From contig JALOQC010000024.1 in NCBI GenBank assembly GCA_025453555.1, positions 1 to 48,579 of the forward strand: 48,579 bases of DNA. Reading direction: 5' to 3'. The translations under genes and the position numbers were made by a program. The notes under the pieces are model-generated. The model saw nothing but the letters and a program-made list of their open reading frames with translations. It searched no databases and was not told the origin of the DNA. The stretch is from Myxococcota bacterium (GTDB lineage: Bacteria > Myxococcota_A > Polyangia > Polyangiales > Houyiibacteriaceae). Shown piece after piece: positions 38,080-46,502 of the stretch. Each line of letters begins with the position of its first letter. Position 1 is the first letter of the stretch.

Positions 38080-38916
38080 GTGCTTCGTGTCCTCGTCGCG
38101 GCCTCGTGCCTGATCGCCTGTGGCGACGCGCCTGCGCCGACCTCGGAGCCCAACCAACCACGCATCATCGAGCCGGCCGAACGCGTGGGCGACGTGGGCG
38201 ACGTCCGCGAGCTCCGTGAGCCCCGCGAGGTCGGGCCTCGCCTGCACGCGTCCGACGAGCGCTCGGCGTTGCCCGCGGTCGCGCGCTGGTTGCCCGAAGC
38301 ACGTCGCTGCGGTCGCTTCGGCGCGCGTCGCTACTGCAACGGACCACGCCGCGCGCCGGAGCCCGAAGGTGCGAGCGCGGAGCTCGCAGCGCAGCTCGGG
38401 CTCGGTACGCACCGCGCGGCCGCGGAGCTGATCCGCGCGACCCCACGACCGGAGTGGATCGCGGCCGTGCGTGGGCTCGTGGCGGCGCCGCGCTTTCCGA
38501 TGACGTGGCCGGTCGACGAAGGACGCTTCGGGCGCGGCGTGCAGCGGCGAGGCCGCAAGATCGTGCACCGCGGCGTCGACGTGACGGCCGAGGTCGGGAC
38601 CCCGGTGCGCGCGGTGGCTGCCGCCCTCGTGGGCTACGCGGACAACACGGTCGACGGCTACGGCAACCTGCTCGTGCTCGTGCACGGCGGGGGCGAGGTC
38701 AGCGCGTACGCGCACCTCGACGCGATCCACGTGCACGCCGGCCAGCTCGTCGACGAAGGCCAGCTCGTCGCGCGCGCCGGCAACACCGGCCTGTCGCGCG
38801 GCCCGCACCTTCACTTCGAGTGGCGCGAGGACGGCGAGCTCGCCGATCCGATGCGCCGCTTCGAAGAGGCCCACGTGCCGGCGTGGATGCGCCCCCTCCT
38901 CTTCGCCGCGCGCTGA
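38080..38916 (+). CDS. M23-family peptidase lipoprotein
   Basis: GTG start VLRVLVAASCLIACGD lipobox; HRGVDVTAEVGTPVRAVAAALV, GNLLVLVHGGGEVSAYAHLDAIHVHAGQLVDEGQLVARAGNTGLSRGPHLHFEWRE. Confidence 0.92.
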   Translation: MLRVLVAASCLIACGDAPAPTSEPNQPRIIEPAERVGDVGDVRELREPREVGPRLHASDERSALPAVARWLPEARRCGRFGARRYCNGPRRAPEPEGASAELAAQLGLGTHRAAAELIRATPRPEWIAAVRGLVAAPRFPMTWPVDEGRFGRGVQRRGRKIVHRGVDVTAEVGTPVRAVAAALVGYADNTVDGYGNLLVLVHGGGEVSAYAHLDAIHVHAGQLVDEGQLVARAGNTGLSRGPHLHFEWREDGELADPMRRFEEAHVPAWMRPLLFAAR

Positions 38917-38993
38917 GAGGGCGCGTGTCGGCGGAGCGCCGTCTCTGCCTCGGCGTCCGATCCGCAGGCGCGAAGCGCAGTGCCGAATCGAAA

Positions 38994-39039
38994 CGGAATC
39001 GTTCGAGGGGACGTAAGTCCGCGAAGCCGAACGATTCCG
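38994..39039. other. Composite stem-loop (dispersed element copy 2), between convergent genes
   Basis: CGGAATCGTTCG (38994-39005) / CGAACGATTCCG (39028-39039), inner GGAC-GTAA-GTCC (39009-39020). Confidence 0.8.
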
Positions 39040-39120
39040 CGAAACCATCGGGCCGCGCGCGAGCGCGGAGCCGATGAATCGACCGAGAAGGCTCAGCCCC
39101 ATTCTCTTGGCGGCACGACG

Positions 39121-40260
39121 TCACTCGCAGACGAGCGGGAGCGCCTCGAAGCCCGCGACCAAGTCCCGGTAGTCGTCGAAGATCACGCCGCCCATCGCGT
39201 CGCCTTCGAGTCGGTAGAGCAGGCGGTGCTCCGGGACGATGTCCGCCTCGACGTAGGCCGCGGCGTCCGACTCGCGGTTGCCGATCCCGAAGTCGATCGT
39301 CCGACCGAGCGTCGCGCCCAGCGCCGCGAGCTCCTCGCGCTTGAACGTCGCCGCCGCCTCGTTGAGCGCGCCCGTGAAGGTGAAGGTCGTGTGGACGAGC
39401 CCGGGGGGCAGGCCGCGCTCGTCGAGCCATTCGTGCGTGCGGGTGGTGAGCCAGCCCGGCCGCGCGGTGAGGTAGAGGATGCGGTAGCCCCGCGACGCGA
39501 GCGCCGAGAGTGCCTCCGGCGCGCCCGGTTGCACGGCGGGCGACGGTCCATTCAAGAGCGTGAGCACCTCGGCGTTCTCGCTCTCGGTCAGGGTTCCGTC
39601 GACGTCGCTCACCACGAAGCGAGCGTCCGGGCCGACGATCTCCACGAGCTGATCGGCGGTCGTCAGGTCGCCCTTCACCACGAAGTGGAAGCGATGCCGC
39701 CCGACCCCGAGCCGCGCGCTCTCCGGGACCTCGAAGAACACCCAGCCGCCCGTGTCCTCCACGCCGTAGACCGTCGCGTTGTCGCCGTCCTCGCTGGTGC
39801 GCACCGTGCCGAGCTTCTCCCACGCGCCCGCGCAGTCGCGCTGGAGCCAGACGTCGACGTCTTCGTCTTGGAGGTCGTCGTCGTTCGCGCCGTACGCGAA
39901 CTTCGCCAGCGCGAGCTGCCGATCCGTCGGTCGCAAGATCAGATCGCGGCCGCGGTGACGCGCGCTTCCGAGCGTGGTCGTGGCGCCCGATTGGATTGGG
40001 TTCTCCCAGTCCGCGCGCTCGCCCGCATCCGGCGGCGCGTCGTCGCAGCTCGGCGTCGGCGGACAGCTCGTGGGCCCGGCGTCGGTGCCCTCCCCCGCGT
40101 CGTCGCTCGCGTCGTCACGATCGCCCGCGTCGACGAGCGCACCGTCGACGGCCGCACCGTCGACCGCTCCGTCGGGAACGCTTCCGTCCAGGCTCACGCC
40201 GCCACCCGAGCCCCCGCCGCACGCGAGGACCCAAACCAAGCCACACACCCGACCACGCAT
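39121..40260 (-). CDS. LNS2 (lipin/Ned1/Smp2)-like HAD phosphatase lipoprotein
   Basis: MRGRVCGLVWVLACGGG lipobox; Asp-rich spacer; FVVSDVDGTLTESENAEVL...YLTARPGWLTTRTHEWLDERGLPPG...DFGIGNRESDAAAYVEADI. Confidence 0.8.
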   Translation of the reverse strand: MRGRVCGLVWVLACGGGSGGGVSLDGSVPDGAVDGAAVDGALVDAGDRDDASDDAGEGTDAGPTSCPPTPSCDDAPPDAGERADWENPIQSGATTTLGSARHRGRDLILRPTDRQLALAKFAYGANDDDLQDEDVDVWLQRDCAGAWEKLGTVRTSEDGDNATVYGVEDTGGWVFFEVPESARLGVGRHRFHFVVKGDLTTADQLVEIVGPDARFVVSDVDGTLTESENAEVLTLLNGPSPAVQPGAPEALSALASRGYRILYLTARPGWLTTRTHEWLDERGLPPGLVHTTFTFTGALNEAAATFKREELAALGATLGRTIDFGIGNRESDAAAYVEADIVPEHRLLYRLEGDAMGGVIFDDYRDLVAGFEALPLVCE

Positions 40261-40461
40261 ACGCGGATGGATAGCAGACGCGTGGAGTGTCGACGAGGTG
40301 TCAGGCCACACTTTTCCCCGCGTTGCGCGGACGATCCGCGGTGACGTTCGTTCGTCGAGCAGCCACGCACCATCGCCGATCCGCCATGGCGACGCCGACT
40401 CGACGACGACTCGACGCCGCCGACCCGATGTCGGGCACGCGCGCTGCACAGCGGCACGCAC

Positions 40462-41301
40462 ATGCGCACGTGGCACACCTTCGCACTGTCGGCCGCCGTC
40501 CTCGTGACGGGTTGCAGCAGCTCCTACACCCCCGAAGACGAGCCGATCGGCGGCGAGGGAGTGTGTTGCCCCATCGCGGACTTCTCGGGCTGCTCGCCTG
40601 GCTTCGATCCCCTACCCGCCGGCGGGTGGGCGCCGCGTCGGTCCGAATGTGTCTCCACCATTCAAGGCTTCGACGGGCTGCCCTACGTGCGTACGACCGA
40701 CCGTCGAGGTTGCCCCGTGCTGGTCGAGGACCGGACTGCGCCCTGGTGCGGCGCGGTGCACGACGGGGGTCCCTTCCCGAGCGACGGCGGTCCCTTCTTC
40801 CCCGACGCTGGTCCGCCGATCGACGCGGGGACGCCCTGCGACGGGCTCGGCCTGAGCGCATGCCTCGGTACCCCCGGCTGCACGCCGCGCTGGGACGACG
40901 CATGCTGCCCTTCCTGCTTCGAGCCCGGAGAGCCGGTGGCTTGCGCCGATTGTTTTCGACCGACCTTCCATGATTGTGAGACCACGGACATCGCGTGCTC
41001 TCTCGTCGGAATCTCGTGTGGAATCGTCCCTCCCGAGTATTGTACGGGTGGCGTCGTCGACTGCGCGGGCGCGAACCCGACCTCGGTCGACGCGTGCGAT
41101 CGCTACGGCTGCATCCCGGCGTTCCCGAGCGGCGAGGGCGAGCCACGCTTCGAGGATGCGGTCTGCGTGCCCGTGGTGGCCGGGACGTGCCGCACGGCCT
41201 GCCGGCGCCTGCCTCCGACCTGCCCGAGCGGCACCGTGCCCGAGGGCGACGGCTTCTGCTACACGGACCGCTGCGTGGCGGCCGACGTCTGCGCGCCGTG
41301 A
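40462..41301 (+). CDS. Cysteine-rich lipoprotein
   Basis: MRTWHTFALSAAVLVTGCSSS lipobox; about 30 Cys in 279 aa. Confidence 0.8.
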   Translation: MRTWHTFALSAAVLVTGCSSSYTPEDEPIGGEGVCCPIADFSGCSPGFDPLPAGGWAPRRSECVSTIQGFDGLPYVRTTDRRGCPVLVEDRTAPWCGAVHDGGPFPSDGGPFFPDAGPPIDAGTPCDGLGLSACLGTPGCTPRWDDACCPSCFEPGEPVACADCFRPTFHDCETTDIACSLVGISCGIVPPEYCTGGVVDCAGANPTSVDACDRYGCIPAFPSGEGEPRFEDAVCVPVVAGTCRTACRRLPPTCPSGTVPEGDGFCYTDRCVAADVCAP

Positions 41302-41340
41302 GCGCTCCCCGCTCGCATGACGTGAAAGATTCGCGCAACG

Positions 41341-41370
41341 CTCCGGAACGAATCGCGATTCGAAGGAGTG
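41341..41370. terminator. Hairpin between the Cys-rich lipoprotein gene and the next gene
   Basis: CTCC-GGAA-CGAATCGCGATTCG-AA-GGAG, perfect 14-bp core palindrome. Confidence 0.5.
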
Positions 41371-41441
41371 AAGAAGACTCGCCTCTCGGAGCGTGACGCG
41401 CATCACGTCCACGCGGCCGTGGGCGCAGCGACGCTCGCGCC

Positions 41442-42992
41442 ATGCGTCGCTCCTCGCTCCTCGTCTTGCTCGCCGCGTGCTCGGGCGGAGGCTCCTCGCC
41501 CGCCGCCCCCGACGAGAGCCGTCCTCGCTCGGAGCCGATCGAGAGCGTCGGGCTCGCCGTCACCCTGCCCTTCGCGGAGACCGCGGACGCGGTGCGTTTC
41601 CTCGATCGGCTCTTCGGAGACCTCGCTCAATCCGGAGATCGTCACACCGACACCGAGCTTCAATCCGGATTGCGGCTCACCTCGTACCCGGACGAACGCA
41701 CCCCCGAACAAGCGGTGGTCGTGCTCGAGATGGACACGATGGCGCGCGACCCGCGGACCATCCTGCAGGTCCCCGCGAGCTACGCGTACGGGCGGGTGCT
41801 CGTCGACGCCGCGGAGGTCGCGTTCGCGCGCGCCGACGCGGTCGAGGCGGAGTCGCCCGGGAGCATGGAGCCCTTCGTGCTCGAGTACCGCGCGTGGAGC
41901 CCGAACGGCGGCGTGCTCACGGTGCGCGCGCGCTTCGAGGCGAGCCGAAAGACCGTCGAGCTCGACACCACGACGCCCGAGACCTCGCTGCGCCCGACCA
42001 CGCTGAACACGCCCGCCTTCGCCGGCGAGCCGTGGGAGACCCTCGGCGGCACCGTCTGGTTCACGCTCAGCCGCGACGAGTTCGACTTCTTCTCGACCCG
42101 CGCCTACGGCCTCTCTGCCGGCGCCGAGCAGAACTTCTCCGACTTCCGCTTGCTGCCGCACGACTGGCTGCGCCTCACCGTCACGCCGCAGCTCGAGGAG
42201 GAGCGCGTCGACGTCGCATTCGAGGTGCTCACCACCGACGGCCGCCGCGTGCCCTTCGCGCGCGCGCCCGCCTCGCTCGTGGCGGGCGAGCAGTTCCGCG
42301 AGAACGTCTTCCGCATGGTCGCGAACATGAACGCGACCGAGCGCGAGACTCCGGGCCGGAGCGCGTCGTGGCGCGTGCCCTTCTACTACGACGACCCCGA
42401 GGGCGGCGGCGTGGTCAGCGTGATCGCGCAGGGGCAGGGTGGGGTGTTCCGCATCGCCTACGCGGTGGAGGCGCCGCGCAAGCGCCTGCGCGACGTGAGC
42501 TTCCTGCCCTACCAGGGTGTGATCGAGGTGCCGGACACCCTCGAGCCTCCGCGCCGCACCTGCGCGGACGTCGGCAGCGAGCCCGCGCTCCGCGGCCAGT
42601 TCCGCGTGCGCTTCGACGCCTCGACCACGGTGCGCGCGAGCGACGCCCTCACCCATCCGCTGCGCGGTCCGATCTGGGGCGACGTCTACCGCGCGGAGGA
42701 CGTGACCCTCGGCGGACCCCGCGAGGGCGCAGAGCCGCTCGGCAGCTTCCAGTTCGCCGACGTCGACGCGACGGTCGCCGGCGAAGGGGTGGTCTACCCG
42801 ATCGACCTGGATCTGCCGGTCGGGGAGTACCAGTTGCTCGGCTTCATGGACATCGACGGCAACGCCGATCCCGCGTCGCCGCGCCCCGACGAGGGCGATC
42901 CGGTGACGCTGCCGATCGGGAGCTACCCGCTCGAATGCGCGGAGCAGCCGATCGTGGTGGAGTTCGCGCTCCTCCTGCCGCCCGGGCGTTGA
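41442..42992 (+). CDS. Lipoprotein, unknown function
   Basis: MRRSSLLVLLAACSGGGSSPAAP lipobox; 516 aa; first gene of the cytochrome cluster (5-bp gap to the next start). Confidence 0.8.
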   Translation: MRRSSLLVLLAACSGGGSSPAAPDESRPRSEPIESVGLAVTLPFAETADAVRFLDRLFGDLAQSGDRHTDTELQSGLRLTSYPDERTPEQAVVVLEMDTMARDPRTILQVPASYAYGRVLVDAAEVAFARADAVEAESPGSMEPFVLEYRAWSPNGGVLTVRARFEASRKTVELDTTTPETSLRPTTLNTPAFAGEPWETLGGTVWFTLSRDEFDFFSTRAYGLSAGAEQNFSDFRLLPHDWLRLTVTPQLEEERVDVAFEVLTTDGRRVPFARAPASLVAGEQFRENVFRMVANMNATERETPGRSASWRVPFYYDDPEGGGVVSVIAQGQGGVFRIAYAVEAPRKRLRDVSFLPYQGVIEVPDTLEPPRRTCADVGSEPALRGQFRVRFDASTTVRASDALTHPLRGPIWGDVYRAEDVTLGGPREGAEPLGSFQFADVDATVAGEGVVYPIDLDLPVGEYQLLGFMDIDGNADPASPRPDEGDPVTLPIGSYPLECAEQPIVVEFALLLPPGR

Positions 42993-42996
42993 GCGC

Positions 42997-44886
42997 GTGC
43001 GCGAGCGACACGAAGTCGTCTCGGGGCCCGCGCGCCGCGGCGACCTCACCCGCGGGCCGCTCGCGACCTTCGCGCGCCGGACGTTCGCGACGCACGTGGC
43101 CCTCGCGCGGCGCAGGGCGCTCGCGACGTTGGCGACGCTCGCGCTCGGCTGCGCCGACGACGTGACCGCGCTCGCCGCGCACGCGAGCACGATCCTCGTC
43201 GACGGCGACACCGTGCTCGTCGCCTCCCCCGACGACGACGCGGTGGTGGCGCTGGACGCGACCACGCTGATGGAGCGCGCGCGGCTCACGATCGCGGGCG
43301 CGCCGACGAAGCTCGCCCGCCTCGACGGTTCGCCGGAGGGCGCGGACACGCTCGTGGTCTCCCTCGCGCAGGCCGCCGAGGTGGCGTGGATCGAGCGGGA
43401 CACGGACGGTGCGCTGGAAGACGCGCGCATCGTTCGCGTGCCCGTGCCCTGCGGGGGGACCGGCGCCGTGCTCGCGCTCTCGACCGACGAGGCGCTCGTG
43501 GCGTGCCCACACGACGATCGCCTCGTGCATCTCCGCGATGCCGCCGTGATCGCGACGTACACGAGCCCCGGCCGACCCACCGCGCTCGCTCGGCTCGGCG
43601 ATCGGATCCACGTCGGGCTCTCGCGCGCGGGCCGCGTGCGTGTCCTCGACGCGGCGACCTTCGCGCCGCGCGAAGAGCTCGTCCTCGAGTCGACGCGCGG
43701 GGTCGCGGCGGTGCAGCTCGACGCCTTCGCCGCAGACGGCGCCGCCGTGATCGCGAGCTACCAACGCGTCGACTTCGACCGCGATCGAACCCGCGATCCG
43801 AGGCTCGGCGGGTACGGCGCAGTGAACGACGGAACGCCGCGCCTCGAGCCCCGCCTGCTCGCGCCGTGCGGGGGACGCTACGCGCGCTTCGACGGAGGCG
43901 AGCGCGTCGCGAGCGGCCCCTCCGCGCTCGCGTTCGACGCCGCGCGACGGCGGCTGTGGATCGCGCACCGACAGACCGGCAACGTGGTGCTCGTCGCGTG
44001 CGACGGTCGGAGCGCCCGCACGGGGCTCGCGGCGCCGAGCGAGCGCGAGGCCCAGGTGCTCGGCGCGGTCTACGTCGGTCGTGGCCTCGAAGGGCTCGCG
44101 CTGGCCGACGACGGAGCGGTCTTCGTCGACGTCGCGTTCGACCACGCGATCGCGAAGGTGCGCGAAGTCGAGGGCGCACCGTCGATCGTCGCGCAGCGCA
44201 CGCGATCGCTCGGCGCGACCGCGATGAGCGCCGCCGCGCTGCGAGGGCGCGCGCTCTTCCACGACGCGCGCGACACCCAGCTCACGCCGAGCGGCGTCGT
44301 CACGTGCGCGAGCTGTCACCCGGGCGGCGGCGAGGACGGGCTCGCGTGGTTCCTCCACACGTCGACCGTGGGACCGAAGCTCCGCCGCACCCCACCCGCG
44401 TGGGGCGCTCGTACCTCCCTCGCGCCGTACCACTGGGACGGCGAGCACGAGAGCGCTCGGGAGCTCACGCTCGCGACCATCCGCGCGCTGCTCGAAGGCG
44501 ACGGATTGCTCGTCGAGCTCGACGCGATCGCGGCCTACCTGGAGGAGCTCGCGCCGCCACCCCCGCGACCCGCGGACGACCCTGCCGCCGCCGCGCGCGG
44601 ACGCGCGCTCTTCGACGCGCGCTGCGCGAGCTGTCATCCCGGCGGTGGCAGTGACGGCCTCGCGCACCCGATCGCGCCTCCGAGCGAAGACGCCGCCGCA
44701 CGGCTCGAGCGCGCGTTCACGCCGACACTCCAGGCGGTCCGCGCGCGGCCGCCGTACCTGCACGACGGCCGCGCCGCGACGCTGCGCGACGTGCTCACCA
44801 CCGCCGATCCCGACGCCCGCCACGGCGCCGCGGATCTGTCCGCCCCCGATCTCGACGACCTCGTCGCCTACCTGGAGACGCTCTGA
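42997..44886 (+). CDS. Di-heme cytochrome c lipoprotein with N-terminal beta-propeller-like domain
   Basis: LATLATLALGCADD lipobox; repeated DGDTVLVASPDDDAVVALDATT-type repeats; two heme motifs, CASCH (CASCHPGGGEDGLAWFLHTSTVGPKLRRTPPAWG and CASCHPGGGSDGL). Confidence 0.85.
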   Translation: MRERHEVVSGPARRGDLTRGPLATFARRTFATHVALARRRALATLATLALGCADDVTALAAHASTILVDGDTVLVASPDDDAVVALDATTLMERARLTIAGAPTKLARLDGSPEGADTLVVSLAQAAEVAWIERDTDGALEDARIVRVPVPCGGTGAVLALSTDEALVACPHDDRLVHLRDAAVIATYTSPGRPTALARLGDRIHVGLSRAGRVRVLDAATFAPREELVLESTRGVAAVQLDAFAADGAAVIASYQRVDFDRDRTRDPRLGGYGAVNDGTPRLEPRLLAPCGGRYARFDGGERVASGPSALAFDAARRRLWIAHRQTGNVVLVACDGRSARTGLAAPSEREAQVLGAVYVGRGLEGLALADDGAVFVDVAFDHAIAKVREVEGAPSIVAQRTRSLGATAMSAAALRGRALFHDARDTQLTPSGVVTCASCHPGGGEDGLAWFLHTSTVGPKLRRTPPAWGARTSLAPYHWDGEHESARELTLATIRALLEGDGLLVELDAIAAYLEELAPPPPRPADDPAAAARGRALFDARCASCHPGGGSDGLAHPIAPPSEDAAARLERAFTPTLQAVRARPPYLHDGRAATLRDVLTTADPDARHGAADLSAPDLDDLVAYLETL

Positions 44887-46394
44887 TGGAACCGATCCGA
44901 ACCGCGAGCCGCGCCGTGGCCGGAGCGAGCCGCGCCCGCCGAGCCCTCGGGAGCTGCCGGGCCGCACGCCGCACGTTCGCGGGGAGGAGGTCCACCGCGG
45001 CGAGCACGTCCTTCGCGGCGATGACGCTCGCGTCGATGGTGCTCCTCGCGTGCGGAGACGACGACGTCGCGGCCGACGCACACGTGCCCGCGCTCGACGG
45101 CGGCAGCGGCGACGCGGACGCCGGTCGGCGACGCGACGCCGGGCCCCCCGTCGCGCCCGTCGATCGCCCTCCCCTCGCAGCTGCGAACGCGGTCGGCCCG
45201 GAGGACCCCGAGCTCTACGACGGGATGCTGCGATTCCTCTACGATGCCTTCGGAGCCGAAGCGGTGAGTCACTGGCCTCCGCCTGACTTCTTTCTTCGAT
45301 TGATGGAGGACGAACCCGAGGTCTTCGGCGATCAGTTTCGCGCGTTCGGTTTCGTTCGCGACCCGAACGACGACTTCCCCGTCGGATTCAAGCGAGGTCT
45401 CGACGATCCGACGAAGATGAAAGAGACGTGCGCGATCTGCCACGTGGCGCGTCTACCGGACGGCCGCGTGTGGCTCGGCGCACCCAACGGCGCGCTGGAC
45501 TTCGCGGGATTCACGGTCGCGGTGAACGAGCGTTGGGTCGCCGAGGGGCACGAATCCTTCTTGAGCGCGCTCGAAGAATCGAAGCTTCGCGAGCTCGGAC
45601 CGGGGCGATTCGGCGCAGAATCGGGCGAGTATCCCCAGGTGGTCCCCGCGGATTTCCCTCCCTATTTCGGGCTCGGAGATCGCGACCGACTCAACTACCT
45701 CGGCACCGGTCGCGACGTGCGCAGCGAGGTCTATCTCTCACTGTTCTCGGCCGGCGTCGGAAATCCCAATCCGGAGGACGCGCGGGTCGCGTGGCCACCC
45801 GCCGCACGCGTCGACCCGTTCGTTCGCTGGATGGGCGCGATGGCTGCCCCGGAGGGCCCTCCTCAGAGTGCGACGCTCGTCGCGCGCGGCCGCGAGGTGT
45901 TCCGGGAGGCGCGCTGCGCGAGCTGCCACGTCGACGACCCCGCGGAGCTCGGCGTGGTCCCCTACGCGCCCGACGGGATCGAACGCCACCCCGACGACGA
46001 CGAGGCGTTCCCCGAAGGAACCATCGCGACCTCGCGCTTCCACCGCATCCTGATCGACGGCGACGAGATGGGCGGCGGCATGCCGAGCGACGAAGGACGC
46101 GCCGCGCTCGTCACCTTCATCTTCCGCAACATGCTCCGTGTCTCGCCCTCCGACGGCTACCGCGTCGCGGACCTCCGAGGCGTCTGGTCCACCGCACCGT
46201 ACCTCCACAACGGCAGTGTCCCCACCCTCGAGGCGTTGCTCGCCCCACCGGACGCGCGGCCGACGACCTTCGACCGCCACGGCTTCACCGTCGACACGAT
46301 GCGCGCCGGGAACGGCAACGAAGGCCACGACTTCGGCACCGATCTGTCCGAAGACGATCGCTCCGCGTTGGTCGCGTACCTGCGCACGCTCTGA
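44886..46394 (+). CDS. Di-heme cytochrome c lipoprotein
   Basis: MTLASMVLLACGDDD lipobox; CAICH and CASCH heme motifs; TAPYLHNGSVPTLEALL typical of cytochrome-peroxidase/MauG-like proteins; TGATG overlap with the preceding gene. Confidence 0.85.
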   Translation: MEPIRTASRAVAGASRARRALGSCRAARRTFAGRRSTAASTSFAAMTLASMVLLACGDDDVAADAHVPALDGGSGDADAGRRRDAGPPVAPVDRPPLAAANAVGPEDPELYDGMLRFLYDAFGAEAVSHWPPPDFFLRLMEDEPEVFGDQFRAFGFVRDPNDDFPVGFKRGLDDPTKMKETCAICHVARLPDGRVWLGAPNGALDFAGFTVAVNERWVAEGHESFLSALEESKLRELGPGRFGAESGEYPQVVPADFPPYFGLGDRDRLNYLGTGRDVRSEVYLSLFSAGVGNPNPEDARVAWPPAARVDPFVRWMGAMAAPEGPPQSATLVARGREVFREARCASCHVDDPAELGVVPYAPDGIERHPDDDEAFPEGTIATSRFHRILIDGDEMGGGMPSDEGRAALVTFIFRNMLRVSPSDGYRVADLRGVWSTAPYLHNGSVPTLEALLAPPDARPTTFDRHGFTVDTMRAGNGNEGHDFGTDLSEDDRSALVAYLRTL

Positions 46395-46437
46395 TCGCCC
46401 GCGCACCACACGCAGCACGATCAGCCGCGCCGCGGTA

Positions 46438-46469
46438 CCGAGACCGCGAGTCGGTCGGGACCGTCTCGG
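46438..46469. terminator. Stem-loop between convergent genes
   Basis: CCGAGAC (46438-46444) / GTCTCGG (46463-46469). Confidence 0.4.
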
Positions 46470-46502
46470 AGGACCGCTTCGTGATGCGATCCGATCGCAC
46501 GA

